Shown in pieces: positions 48,949 to 61,166 of a stretch of DNA of 64,000 nt. The stretch's first letter is position 1. Each line of letters begins with the position of its first letter. Under the pieces are notes generated by a model. That model saw only the letters and a list, made by a program, of their open reading frames with translations. It was not told where the DNA came from and did no database searches. The position numbers and the translations under genes were made by a program. This DNA is from Mytilus galloprovincialis (lineage: Eukaryota; Mollusca; Bivalvia; Mytilida; Mytilidae). The DNA lies in the NCBI RefSeq assembly GCF_965363235.1, contig NC_134839.1, forward strand, positions 61,905,560 through 61,969,559, read 5' to 3'.

Positions 48949-49416
48949 GGTGTCAGACCACCAATTACTCCCTCCAATTTAGAACGTATGTAAAAGTAGT
49001 CCTACTTTGACACAAAATAGTGCTTTTGATGTCATTGTTTACTAAAACTACCCAACAAATTTGCAGAAATGAAACTTTTGGTGAAAGGGAAACATATTTA
49101 GACCATTTTGAGGCAAAATTCACTTGTCTATGAGTTTGCATTAAAAATTCAGGATTAATGCGCTACATAGTACACTAATTTAAGATTTCCAGAAAACCGG
49201 GAGTTATTTTGGTAGTACCTGTCTTTTCAAAATCAGAAATTTGTTACAAGACTTTAAACATTGGTTGAAAATTGGCATGTAGGAAGGTGATACATGTACG
49301 ATTCAGGATATACCTGGTTTTCTTGAAGTTAAACTTAAGGTAAAATATTTAGAAAGCTGTGAAAATTGCAAAATTTGGTTGAACAGATAGGGATTTTTAA
49401 TTGGTGGTCTGACACC
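48949..49416. mobile_element. 468-bp terminal-inverted-repeat element, copy 2
   Basis: It sits exactly at a unit/unit junction with TTTA duplicated on both sides (48945-48948 and 49417-49420). The uninterrupted junctions elsewhere in the array have one TTTA. It differs from copy 1 at only a few bases. Confidence 0.85.
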
Positions 49417-50274
49417 TTTAAGGGAAATGCGGTGAAACCCCAAATTCAGAAAACAATTGATTTTTTGTACTTAACTGATCATATGAAGTGATAGTAGTCA
49501 CATTTCAATCTTTTTGGTGGCAAAAAGTCACATATTGCAAATTTAGAGCCTTAGACCTGAATTTGTGCTATTTTTAGCTTTTCCCACCCTGACAATATGC
49601 TTTCACATAAAAAAAAATGTCCCAAATTGTTATAAATGCACAGCAAGATGTTTCTGTGGTATTAACATTAAAACATGGTTATTTTACCACCAAAAAAGTT
49701 CTTGTCACCAAGATTTAATGAAATTATTTGATTTTTATCCCTTATATCATTGCGTCATAGCATGTATTTGGCAGATAACATAGCCTGATGTAAACATTGC
49801 AAAAACTCACAAAAATCCCATTTATTATCTCAAATGAAAGTTTTATGCCTTAAGTTGTATCAACTGATAGAAAATAAAAACAGTTAAATGACCATGACTG
49901 CACTTTTGACCATTTAATAGTCCCATTTCTTACACCAGGTGTAAAAAGGGGGGTCAATATTCCTTGACTCTTCAATACCTTGAATTTTTTACTTAACCCA
50001 TTGTAAAAATTGTGGAAAGTCTTTTAAGAAGTAGAACAAACAAGAAAAAAATCAACAAAACTGATCTTGATATTGAAAGTTATGTTCCTGTAGTCCAAAT
50101 GAAATTTTCAAGTATTTTCTATCAAAGTCATACATTACAGTCAGTTTAAATTGAGCTGTGAAATTTGTAATATAAGTCACATTATGCTCAGATAGGATGT
50201 TTCTGACTTCAAATTGACTAAGGATTAAGAATAAAGCAAAGCAAAGATTTCTGAGCAACTTTTTTGGCTCTTTA
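49417..50274. repeat. Seventh 857-bp satellite unit, between two 468-bp elements
   Basis: Same unit as the array, with private differences (CACCAAG, and a shorter A run in the AGTCCAAATG segment), so it is the most diverged of the seven. Confidence 0.85.
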
Positions 50275-50742
50275 GGTGTCAGACCACCAATTACTCCCTC
50301 CAATTTAGAACGTATGTAAAAGTAGTCCTACTTTGACACAAAATAGTGCTTTTGATGTCATTGTTTACTTAAACTACCCAACAAATTTGCAGAAATGAAA
50401 CTTTTGGTGAAAGGGAAACATATTTAGACCATTTTGAGCCAAAATTCACTTGTCTATGAGTTTGCATTAGAAATTCAGGATTAATGCGCTACATAGTACA
50501 CTAATTTAAGATTTCCAGAAAACCGGGAGTTATTTTGGTAGTACCTGTCTTTTCAAAATCAGAAATTTGTTACAAGACTTTAAACATTGGTTGAAAATTG
50601 GCATGTAGGGAGGTGATACATGTACGATTCAGGATATACCTGGTTTCCTTGAAGTTAAACTTAAGGTAAAATATTTAGAAAGCTGTGAAAATTGCAAAAT
50701 TTGGTTGAACAGATAGGGATTTTTAATTGGTGGTCTGACACC
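50275..50742. mobile_element. 468-bp terminal-inverted-repeat element, copy 3
   Basis: TTTA lies on the left (50271-50274) and TATA on the right (50743-50746), the mirror of copy 1. This marks it as the right-hand boundary of the composite block. Confidence 0.85.
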
Positions 50743-50794
50743 TATAGAACCAATTCTAGCTTTTTTTCCTGCGTTAATCTGTATGCAATAGTTT

Positions 50795-51025
50795 AAAATG
50801 TCCTGTACCAAGTCAGGAAAATGGCCATTGATACATTATAGTTCGTTTCTCTGTGTGTTACATTGTAATGTTGTGTTTCTATTGTGTCGTAGTTCTCTTA
50901 TATTTGATACATTTCCCTCAGTTTTAGTTTGTAACCCGGATTTTTGTTTTCTCTATCTATTTATGAATTTCGAACAGCGGAATACTACTGTTGCCTTTAT
51001 TGATATAACAATTTGTTCAAACGTG
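50795..51025 (-). repeat. Dispersed repeat fragment
   Basis: It matches 37500-37850 in part (TGTCCTGTACCAAGTCAGGA, TTCGTTTCTCTGTGTGTTAC) and ends with a TACTGTTGCCTTTATTGAT segment, the inverse of a motif at ~28160. Confidence 0.5.
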
Positions 51026-51049
51026 GCATATACGGAACATATGTAGACT

Positions 51050-51074
51050 GATTAATTAATTAATTAATTAATTG
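51050..51074. repeat. (ATTA)n microsatellite
   Basis: About six tandem ATTA units. Confidence 0.9.
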
Positions 51075-51684
51075 TTATTGCAAATATTTAATATTTCGTT
51101 TTACATTATTTAGTTCCTTCTTGTTCCCAGTTGTATTCAATAAATGACTCATTTCTTTTTTTTATCAAATTACTTGGGTCATTAAGATTCTGACATTTCT
51201 GACTTAAAGTAAGAACTTAATAACATTTTTCTGGTTTTATTCAAACGACATTCATATCAAAGAAATCAGATATTAATTGGTATCAGTTTCTGAAAAAAAT
51301 ATGTATCTGAAGTTTTGATTATTTGTTAAAAGTCTATAAAAAAACATCTGGCAAATTTATTTCAAAAGTTATTTTGATCGATGGTTGTATATTTGTAAAA
51401 ACTGTTAAAGAATACGTTCTAAATGAACGTATTAATATATCGTTGATTGCTTCACTTTTTTATACAAAATCACGAAAAATTTGACAATACTACAGGATAT
51501 ACTCTCTGCGCCCCTTCGTCCAATGTATTACGAAATCAGTACAGGGTAGTTGCCCTTCATAGCGCTTTTGATTATATAACTAAATGGTCTAACAACTACA
51601 GATTATTTTGGGAAGAAAATTAACACTAGGATTATATGTCGCTTACAAACATCAGTAAACTACTCAGTTTCTGACATAAAAAGC

Positions 51685-52125
51685 AGAAAAAGAGGGGCGA
51701 AAGATACCAGAGGAACAGTCAAACTCATAAATCGAAAATAAACTGATAACGCCATGGCTAAAAATGAAAAAGACAAACAGACAAATACCGGTAGTACACA
51801 AGAAACAACATAGAATACTAAAGACTGAGCAAGACGAACCCCACCAAAAACTGGAGTGGGGGGTGATCTCAGGTGCTCCGGAAGGGTAAGCAGATCCTGC
51901 GCCACATGTGGCACACTTCGTGTTGCTCATGTTATTACAAATCCGGTAATAGTTTAATTCAGAAGGTTACATTCATGAAAAGGGAAAGGTATTGTAGCTA
52001 CGACGTAAGAAACATAGTCGATATCATCTGTGAAACGGTTATTCCATAACAGTCAACCAACTCCTGATGGCGTTCGTAAAATTTACGAAGGGGTGATTTA
52101 AACTTCACCATTTCAGAACATTCCC
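51685..52125 (-). mobile_element. PLE 3' tail fragment
   Basis: Minus-strand copy of the ~440-bp PLE end: GAGGGGCGAAAGATACCAGA at its terminus, and GAACCCCACCAAAAACTGG and CTCCGGAAGGGTAAGCAGAT inside. No RT core is present. Confidence 0.72.
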
Positions 52126-54160
52126 TTCTTTATGGCAACAAAAATTGGTGATATAGATGCAACTGAAGCCCTGTCAAACAAATTAATGGAAACATTATAG
52201 AAAGTCTCCCTCAGAAAAAAAACATAGTCACACTAACTAAATATGGTGTTAGAATGACAAATGAAATAACAATAACACAGAACCGCAAAACAAAAGATAT
52301 ACCGAAGAGCTTACTGCTACTAGTTGTTACAACACATGATTCTGTAGAAACAATTATTTATAAGGATAAAAACGGAAAACTTACTAATTATCTTACAAAG
52401 TGAAACCATTATATAGTTCAAACATTCATACAGATGAGCATATAATGAATAGTATGCAGGGAAAGTAGTAATAACAAACAACTAATCCGAGAAAAAGTTA
52501 AGAATCTTCGAATCAACTTTTCATTCCAAATTGGGGTGCATTAGCTGAAATACTCGTAATTGCCTGGAGATCGGAACTTCAAAGATATTCTCTTTTGATG
52601 GTGTTGTTAGTTAGCCTTTGAGTTTGAATATCCCTCAAATACCTTTCGTTTTACTTTTGTATCTGCGGTATCAAGGACTTGAACATATTGTTAAACTTGT
52701 GCTTTTTTGTCATAACAAAATAAATGTGAATAACAACAATTTTCTCCAAATATTAATGCTCTTCACTATAGGCCAAAGTTAGAGGTAACATATTTATTTG
52801 GCTGTTTAGTCATGAGATGATTCGCCCAGATTACAAATCTCACAAGCCTAATACGACCACCTCTAATACCAAGGATAATGAATCGATCAAGATAAATTTG
52901 AGAATGGAAATAGGGAATATGTCAAACAGAAAACAACCAGACCAAAGAGCAGAAAACAGCCAAAGACCATCAATGGGTCTTCAACACTTTGAGAAAATCC
53001 CACACCCGGAGGAGTATGATTCACAGTACCGCTAGAGTCATGATGAGAAGCAAAAAGTAAAATCACAAAAATACTGAACTCCGAGGAAAATTCAAAACAG
53101 AAAATTTCTAATCAAATTGCAAAATCAAATCTCAAACACATCAAACAAATGGATAGCAATGGTAAAACAATTCAAACGAGAAAACTAACAACCTAGTTTA
53201 TGTACTTAAAAAAAGAACGTAAATCAAATATGTAACACAGCAACAAATGACAACCACTGAATTACAGGCTCTTACCTTAGTACAGGCACATACATACATA
53301 ATGTAGCGGAGATAATCATGCTACCGGGATCCCAACCCACACCAATCCACTTACCAAAAACAGTGGTGTGACAGTACAACATAAGAATGAATTATCAAAA
53401 TTAGTTGAAAAAGGCTTAACTCATCCGATGGATACAAATAGGAATACATCTAATAAAAACACTGAGTGAACGTGGCCGGGTATTTATACATTCTAACCTT
53501 CTGTGAATTGGTACGTTATTGCATTATACATGTTCATATCTGTTTATTCTTTCCAGCTGCTTACCTGGTCTTTTTCACATTGATCAATATTTAGAATTTA
53601 TTTTTCATATTTTCCTCAGCAATTATAAATCAGATTTATTTTTAAATTATATTTTTTGGGTATCTATTATAAACCGATAAACTTCGGATTCATCATTATC
53701 TACTTCATTTTGTTGCATTCATATATAAAAAAATCTTTGATTGATGCACATAAAATATCAGTATTTTATTTTTTTCTCAGCAATTTTAAAGTCATATGAA
53801 ACTTCAAATTTAAACAAAAATAATAGTAGTTTTACCAGTTGTACATGCTTGAAGGTTTATCTAAAAAAAATAAGTGAACGTGACTTTTTTTCACTAGAAA
53901 ATTCCATTTCATTATCAAACTCTTCATAAATGTCCATTTATTGAATTGATTAAGTTACCAAACAGTAAATCGCCGATATTTTCCTGTATGCAGTGACATT
54001 AACTACGACACCTCTAGTTATAACATAAAATACTGAAAAATACTGAACTCTGAGGAAAACTCAAAACGAAAAGTTCCTAATCATGAGAAAGAATGTAAAA
54101 AAAGGTATTCCTGATGGTAAATAGTAATGATAGATTCTCATGCCCCCATCACCCTAAACC
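52126..54160. other. Intergenic, dispersed repeats only
   Basis: Fragments of high-copy repeats at 52890-53035 (see 12480-12810), 53045-53400 and 54010-54085 (see 5240-5520). No gene was recognised. Confidence 0.5.
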
Positions 54161-54929
54161 ACGATCGCACCACGCTTACCGCGATCTATAATAAATACAG
54201 ACCGTGGTGAGGTTGCGGTGTGAGCGGCATGTAAATGTAAATTTTCGATGTTTTACGATCTTACTACGTCCTCATTATTCTTCTACAACGATCCCGCTAC
54301 GATTATACCACGTTCTCACCACGCTTATTCTGCGTCCTTACTACGTGTATCACGATCTTACTACGCTCATCGCGTTCTAAATATGACCATACCACGATTT
54401 AACCGATTGCAACACGATCTTAACACAACCTACCAGGATCTTACCACGGTCTTACCACGATCATACTACGCTCATACCACGTTCAAACCGCGATCTTACT
54501 ACGCTCTCAGCAAAAATGTCAATATCGTGTTCCATATAAATACTGTTTCGTTCCTTCTATTTCACATTAATACGTGTGTGGACGCTGTTGCTAAACTCGT
54601 ACTATGGTCCTGAACAGCGTGTAATAAACGTGGTATAGTCGTGGTAGAAGCATAATTTGTTGGGTCGCGACGAGAACGTGATGGTCGTAGTAACGTCGCT
54701 GTGGGGTTGTATCTCAATCTCTCCGAGTAAAATCGCACTTTCGTTACGCTCTCGCTACGATGGTACAGCGACCTTTAGGATCTTTGAACGACTTACCTGC
54801 ACACTCACTACGCTTCTTCTACGATCTGATTTCGACAACACCGTAACACGACCTTACTGTGATCTACTTGATCGCACTACGATCGTCAAAATTTGCATTT
54901 TTTTCATAGATTGTAGTGCGATCGTGGAT
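54161..54929. repeat. CCACG/CTTAC-rich element with inverted ends
   Basis: The ends ACCACGATCGCACCACG (54161) and GTAGTGCGATCGTGG (54915-54929) are inverse copies. Between them a degenerate word of the type ACGATCTTACC/ACGCTCATACC recurs dozens of times at ~10-12-bp spacing on the plus strand in 54250-54510, and in mixed orientation at 54610-54900. The block is clearly richer in G+C than its surroundings. Open stretches through it are by-products of the short repeat. Confidence 0.6.
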
Positions 54930-54940
54930 TAGTGTATTAA

Positions 54941-55098
54941 GAACAAATTTAATACAACAAATCATTAAATAACGGTTAACAAATATTTTTTAATTATCAA
55001 AGGAGAATATAAAAACAAAGAACAAATTTAATACAACAAATCATATAATAACTGTTAACAAATATTTTAATTATTAAAGGAGAATATAAAAACAAAGG
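54941..55098. repeat. 79-bp tandem duplication
   Basis: Two copies begin GAACAAATTTAATACAACAA at 54941 and 55020, with about six differences and small indels. Confidence 0.88.
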
Positions 55099-55670
55099 TC
55101 ATGGCTCTTTCCATTCCTTTATATGTAACGTTCTCCGCGTGATCGTTTTATTGTTTATTAGTATCACGATCCGGTAAACTTCGGGAAAACATCGAAGGTA
55201 ATTAGCCTGCAATCAACAACCTCTGTTTTAAATATTATTTGTCGATTATACGTTATAGATTTAAAATAAATATAAAAAAACGTGCATGAAAGACATGGTT
55301 TAGTTTATATGCATACATTAGCTCAGATCAAAATAGTTAGAAAGCCTTAAAACTTTTGTTAAAGTCTTTTATAGAAATAAAATAAATATTCGTTTTAACG
55401 TCCAGTTGTCTGTATTTGTTTTAATCTTATTACAAAAAGGATATCAAATCCTAATTTTAACAATGATATTGTTTATAGTGCAGGTGGATTAAATATCTAT
55501 GTTAACTAATTGATCCTTTTAATAAACCTATTATCATTCATCAATCTGTCAGAAATGTAGTCGCAAATAAGATAAAAACCAGCGAAATTACCCTCTTGTA
55601 ATGAATCAAACTTATATGGAAATGGACGCACATTTGAAATATTAACTAGTACTAGTGAAACTTCTGTTTG

Positions 55671-56674
55671 GTAAGAATTCCACATTCCAAAGTAAAAGAC
55701 AAATTGAAAGAGTTGGCATTGCTTTGTTTCATAAAAAAAGAATGGCCAACCTAGATACAAGTATCTTGTCTTATGGAGGAATAAATCCTACTTTGTAAAG
55801 GATCACTCTGATTCAAACAAAAAAATCTCTTTAACTGACATTATCGAGATGCTTGATTTCTTGATTAACAACATATTTGTTACGTTCGGAGGACGTGTTA
55901 TTGAACAGGCTGTCGGTATTCCGATAGGAACGAATTGTGCCCCTCTTCTTGTCGACTTGTTTCTTTATTATTGAACTAGAGATAAAGGATACAACAGATA
56001 CAGTTAAGTCGGCCTCATATCTTGACTAAAATCTAGAAATTGACAATGAGGGTCGGCTGAAAACAAAACTTTACGACAAAAGAGATGATTTCAGCTTTCC
56101 AATTGTGAACTTTCCATTTCTAAGTAGCAACATTCCAGCAGCACCTGCATACGGGGCATATATCTCCCAATAGATACGATATTCCGGTGCTTGTTTTTCC
56201 TATCATGATGTTCTCGATAGAGGGTTACTGCTCACAAGGAAGCTATTAAACCAAGAGTTCCAAATGGTGAAGTTGAAATCGTCCCTTCGTAAATTTTATG
56301 GACGCCATCACGAGTTGGTTGACCGTTATAGAATAACCGTTTCACAGATGATATCGGGTATGTTCGTTTTGTCGTAACTAAAATCCCCTTCCGTTTCATG
56401 AATGTGAGCTACCGAATTAGACTATTTACCGGATTTGTTATAACATGAGCAACACGACGGGTGCCACATGTGCAGCAAGATCTGCTTACCCTTCCGGAGC
56501 ACCTGAGATCACACGATCACACCTAGTTTTTGGTGGGGTGCGTGTTGCTTATTCTTTAGTTTGTCTATGTTGTGTTATGTGTACTATTGTATATCTTTTT
56601 ATCTTTTTCATTTTTAGCCATGGCGTTGTCAGTTTATTTTCGATTTAATATGAGTTTGACTGTCCCTCTTGTAT
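55671..56674 (+). mobile_element. Penelope-like element fragment, RT core deleted
   Basis: The plus-strand copy begins near HSK-type codons, continues through GTNCAPLL (~55930) and then jumps to the ELEIKDTTDT-type segment. This deletes the stretch that should hold the YxDD catalytic motif. The 3' tail runs to 56674, where a LINE interrupts it; the last ~20 bp resume at 59866-59886. GTAT is duplicated around the LINE. Confidence 0.75.
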
Positions 56675-59600
56675 AGGATACAATAGGATATTTTGTAGTT
56701 CATGATTTTACTTCCCTTTCTAACCATCGCCCAATTAGTTGTGCAATGTTTGCTAATTTTTCATCCGTGCCTTGTGATTCACACAAACTAGATTCTTTGC
56801 CGGGTAAATTTCTTTGGACTGATGAAGCAATTGCTTCATACACAGAAAATATACAAAGTCAAATGTTTAAAGATAAATTTGCAAATTTTATGGCCAAAAG
56901 CTTCAATGACAGTGACTCGATTACCGAGTCATTTAATTCAATTTTACTAGACTGTGCTAAACAATCAGCTAAATTCATACAAAAACTGAAAAAATCAACC
57001 AGGAAACCATGGTTTTCACATTCCTGTACTGACTTAAGAAACACAGTTAAAAGCTATGAGAAACTAATTAATAAACATCCACTAAATGGACAATATAGGA
57101 AATTATATTATACATATAGATCAAAATTCAGAAGACTTTGTAAACATGAACAAAAAATGTATAAACAAAACAATTGTAATGATATAAATGATAATATTGA
57201 AAAGAATCCACAATCATTTTGGGCAATATTAAATAAGTTAGATAAAATGCATGCCAATTCTGACTCCCTTCAGGACATACCTCATGAAAATTTTGTTCAA
57301 TTCTTTAAAAAGTTAAACAAAAGTGATGATAACTGTAGTAGTTTCCATAAAACCATAATGGAACATTTCCAGCAATTAAAAGATAATTTAGATAATGACC
57401 CATCTAATAACATTTTAGACGTAGATATCACTACAGATGAAATAATTAAGGCTATCAAAGCTCTTAAAAATGGGAAAAGTACTGCAATGGATTTGGTATC
57501 AAATGAAATGCTTAAATATGAAGGACAGGCTATATTAAATCCTCTCACAAAGCTGTTGAATTTTATTTTAAATATTGGCCAATTCCCATCTAAATGGAAT
57601 GATAGTTTCCTAGTACTTTTACACAAATCTGGTAGCAAAATGGACCCGACCAATTATAGGGGCATTTCTATCACTTCTAACTTGAGAAAACTTTTTAATA
57701 AAGTCATTCATTCAAGATTACTGAAATTTGTTAATAACATATCTCTTATCAGTCAATATCAAAAAAGGATTTAAACAAAATTGTAGAACTGCTGATCACA
57801 TATTTTCTTTAAAAACCATTATTGATCACTATAAAAGTAAAAAGAAGAAAGTATTTGCTGCTTTCATAGACCTGCGTAAAGCCTTTGATACCATATGGAG
57901 AGTAGGCTTATTTTATAAACTTTTAAAATCAGGTTTACCTAAAAAGCTTTTTAATATTTATTGCTATGTATGCAAATACTACCACTAGAATTAAATTTTC
58001 AAATGGTCTTAGTACTGCATTTACTTCAGAGCGAGGTGTTAAACGAGGGGATGTTTTAAGCCCCACACTTTTTAATATTTTTATTGATGATGTCGTAAAA
58101 GATTCATTCAATGGTAGCTGTGAACCAGTTAGAGTTGGTGATTTGTCTGTAAATTGTTTATTATATGCTGATGATATTGTATTACTATCAGAAAGCAAAA
58201 CTGGTTTACAAACCAGTCTCAATATTCTTGGTACATATTGCTCAAATTGGAAGCTACATGTTAATGTTAATTCTAATGCTAAAACATATCTAAATGAGTT
58301 TTTCTATAATGATAATGCCATACAAACCGATCCAAATATTGTTACTTGGGAATAATGTTAAAGTGTAATGGCAACTTTAACTTAGCTGTATCCTTACTAA
58401 TGGAAAAAGCTAGGAAAGCATGTTTTAAGATTAAGAAAACAATTGGATTGGATAATCCTGGTAAACTTTTAGAAAAATTATTTGATTCATTAGTAAGCCC
58501 CATATTGCTGTATTGTAGTGAGATATGGGGTGTTTTTGATAATTCAGGAGACAATTCCATTTTGGAAAAATTCCTTTTGAAATTCATAAAAGAAATTCTA
58601 GGGGTTCATTGCAAAGCAATTAATGCTGCTTGTAGAGCTGAACTTTGCAGGCTACCGTTATGGTCAAAAATATCATTTTCTTGTATTAAGTTTTTTGATC
58701 ATATTTTAAGGTCTGAAAACACACTTGTATCCAAGGTTTTTCTGGCAACTGTGCACACATGATCAATCATCAAAAATTCATGATTCATCAAAATTAAAAT
58801 TTTGTACCAACAATTTCATAATTCAAATCAGCGTAGTTCTTATGTTGATGTTCTAAGTAATAGATTAGAAAGGTCATCTCTGTGTAAAATAAGATTGAGT
58901 GCACACAAAATTGCTATTGAAAAAGGGCGATATTTAGGTTTACCCGCCGATGAACGAGTTTGTAATGTATGTAAATCAGGTGAGGTAGAAGATGAAAATC
59001 ACTTTTTACTGAAATGTGAAATTTTTTCCGACTATAGAATTAACTTTAAAAATATTATATTAGATATACTGTGCCTGGTGTTCATGTGGTGAAATCATGG
59101 TCTTTCAGTCAGTTTAATTGAAGTCTGGAGCTGGCATGTCGGTTGACTGCTAGTGGTCTGTTGTTATTTATGTATTATTGTCATTTTGTTTATTTTCTTT
59201 GGTTGCGTCTTCTGACATCGGACTCGGACTTCTCTTGAACTGAATTTTAATGTGCGTATTGTTATGCGTTTACTTTTCTACATTGGTTAGAGGTATAGGG
59301 GGAGGGTTGAGATCTCACAAACATGTTCAACCCCGCCGCATTTTTGCGCCTGTCCCAAGTCAGGAGCCTCTGGCCTTTGTTAGTCTTGTATTATTTTAAT
59401 TTTAGTTTCTTGTGTACAATTTGGAAATTAGTATGGCGTTCATTATCACTGAACTAGTATATATTTGTTTAGGGGCCAGCTGAAGGACGCCTCCGGGTGC
59501 GGGAATTTCTCACTACATTGAAGACCTGTTGGTGACCTTCTGCTGTTGTTTTTTTAATTGGTCGGGTTGTTGTCTCTTTGACACATTCCCCATTTCCATT

Positions 59601-59865
59601 CTAAATTTTATTCCTACATGTTGTAGTGAAAATCAGCTAAATATTGATAGTTGCATTAATAGTAATTCTTCAAAAGTCCTGAAAGTGACTAGTTCTTATA
59701 TATATAAATGTCTGGTGTATAGAAACGAGATATTAGCTTCTTAATTATAACATATTTAACTACTAGTATGCTGTATTCATTGTTGTAATGTACTGAAATA
59801 TGGGCCTTTGCCAATTATTATAATTGTGTTTGTGCCAATAAAATATTTGTATTTGTATTTGTATT
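56675..59865 (+). mobile_element. LINE retrotransposon, 5'-truncated and frameshifted
   Basis: It starts in the end of an endonuclease domain (FTSLSNHRPIS). A long linker (PWFSHSCTDLRN) follows, then reverse transcriptase: NPTNYRGISI-type motif (TNYRGISITS), AAFIDLRKAFDTIW, GVKRGDVLSPTLFNIFIDD and YADDIVLLSES (~58160). A C-terminal Cys/His module is CNVCKSGEVEDENHFLLKC (~58955-59010). At least four frame breaks (near 57770, 57980, 58350 and 58760) make it inactive. The tail ends GCCAATAAAATATTTG with TATTTG repeats, as in many LINE 3' ends. It is interrupted at 59075-59612. The clade is not assigned. Confidence 0.85.
59075..59612 (+). mobile_element. Retroelement 3' end nested inside the LINE
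   Basis: It interrupts the LINE's last codons and 3' region. It shares GACATCGGACTCGGACTTCT, TCCGGGTGCGGGAATTTCT and GGTCGGGTTGTTGTCTC with copies at 5565-5870, 12480-12810 (minus) and 33600-33750. It is non-coding in this copy. Confidence 0.65.
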
Positions 59866-59886
59866 GTATCTTTTGTCACTCCTTTA

Positions 59887-61014
59887 GTAACAAGTCTGTG
59901 CGGTAATGTCTCTTTTCCCAACTTTCCCACTCTATATTTCAGATAAAAATCTTATTTCAAAAATACCGTAGTGTCATATCCGGTTGCATTATAATCAACT
60001 TGGTACTGGTATGACTTTAGATTACTTAGGGAAGCTCGAGGGTACAAAAAATTCAGCAAAATTCTAACTTTTTTTTTCATAACAAATTTTATTTATGACT
60101 TTATTCGTTGTTACTTTATCATATGGTACAAAAATCAACCAAAAACAATCAATTCTTTTTGGTCCCATATGACTTTTATTAAAATGTGTATATCAATGAA
60201 AAAGCTTCAAACAATCTCCCTTTGCTGCAAAAATAATTGAAACGTCTTTTTCAACTCATCGGTGACCTATATTTTTTATCATTTTTTTTTCAAATAAGCT
60301 GTACTTTAAAAAATAAACGATTGAAAACTTAAGCGATTTCTGTTATTTAGTTCTTTTTTTATTTCGATATTAACTCTAGTTCAATAGAAAAAAGTACCTT
60401 TTCAAAAATGTAGGCAGATTGTGAGCTTAAATGAACGATGACCCTATTTTTTTATATATTTTTTTTTGTATTAAGTATTTGATAAAGATCTTTTAAAGAA
60501 AAACATAGCGAAATCCTATATTAAAAAAAAAATTCTACCCGCGAGCCCCCTTAAAACAATATTGTCATAAGTTTATTTGAGAATTATGATTTTGTTGTGA
60601 AGTTTTTCTTTTTATTAGGATATATACACACCCGTGTTTATTTACCTTATAAAAAATTTCAACTGAACTAAAATCTGTGAAATGTATACCTGAGATTTTT
60701 TATAAATAAGGATGAGGTTTCGTGTACAACATATTTGATCTTGTAAACGTTTTAATAACTCCTCCGTTTATTTAAACTGATCTTATTGAAAATGCAATAA
60801 AACCCCTTTCGGAACACTCTTTTTAAATAAAAAAGTTGTTGCCAAATAAATCAAAACAAATTATAGTTTACATTTACCGAAAGTAAAAGTAGAAAAGCAA
60901 GTTTATAAAATCAATTATCACGACGACACATAATATGACCTAACCATACTACAAGTTGTAACGTAACAATAATCAATGTTTGTCGACGAAATATTCAAAC
61001 ACAAAGTATAGTCA
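59887..61014. other. Intergenic upstream of gene E, nothing recognised
   Basis: AT-rich with long homopolymer runs. No domain-bearing ORF, palindrome or listed repeat was found. Confidence 0.5.
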
Positions 61015-61166
61015 TTTAATAGTTCACGCACTTAGTGATTCAATTTTCTGAAAATTCACATCAGTGAACCTTAACAATCGCCATTTGTATGCATGAAAAA
61101 CCGGTGATAAAATGTAGAAGCATCACAGTTTGTGGGGAAACGTGTGTTTGTGTTTTGAGTTTATCA
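61015..61166 (+). promoter_or_regulatory. Putative promoter / non-coding first exon of gene E
   Basis: It shares TTCACGCACTTAGTG, GTGAACCTTAACAATCGCCA and a TTTTGAGTTTATCA end with the blocks before B and D. A GTAAGT donor follows at 61167. The distance to the coding exon is ~1.05 kb, the shortest of the three. Confidence 0.48.

Larger units (their letters stand above)
43337..50742. mobile_element. 7.4 kb composite element: three MITEs bracketing satellite units
   Basis: Layout: 468-bp element, six 857-bp units, 468-bp element, one unit, 468-bp element. Outer ends GGTGTCAGACCACCAATTA and its inverse TTAATTGGTGGTCTGACACC are flanked by TATA on both sides. The uninterrupted site survives at 18222-18225. 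So the block entered this place as one unit, or one 468-bp element entered and the interior arrived later by recombination. No transposase is encoded, so mobilisation would need outside enzymes. Confidence 0.85.

Noticed and set aside
43953-50303. Repeated 72-codon ORFs on both strands of the 857-bp units as a small gene family
   Set aside because: They recur because the units are near-identical copies. The same DNA is open on both strands, and no start context, domain or codon pattern supports coding.
43337-50742. CRISPR-like or LTR-like interpretation of the repeated blocks
   Set aside because: The units are 857 bp and abut directly. The 468-bp blocks have inverted, not direct, termini and 4-bp TWTA duplications. 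There are no LTR TG/CA ends, primer-binding site or gag-pol.
54248-54932. Protein-coding ORFs of 121 and 91 codons
   Set aside because: They are forced open by the CCACG/CTTAC short repeat and contain no domain.
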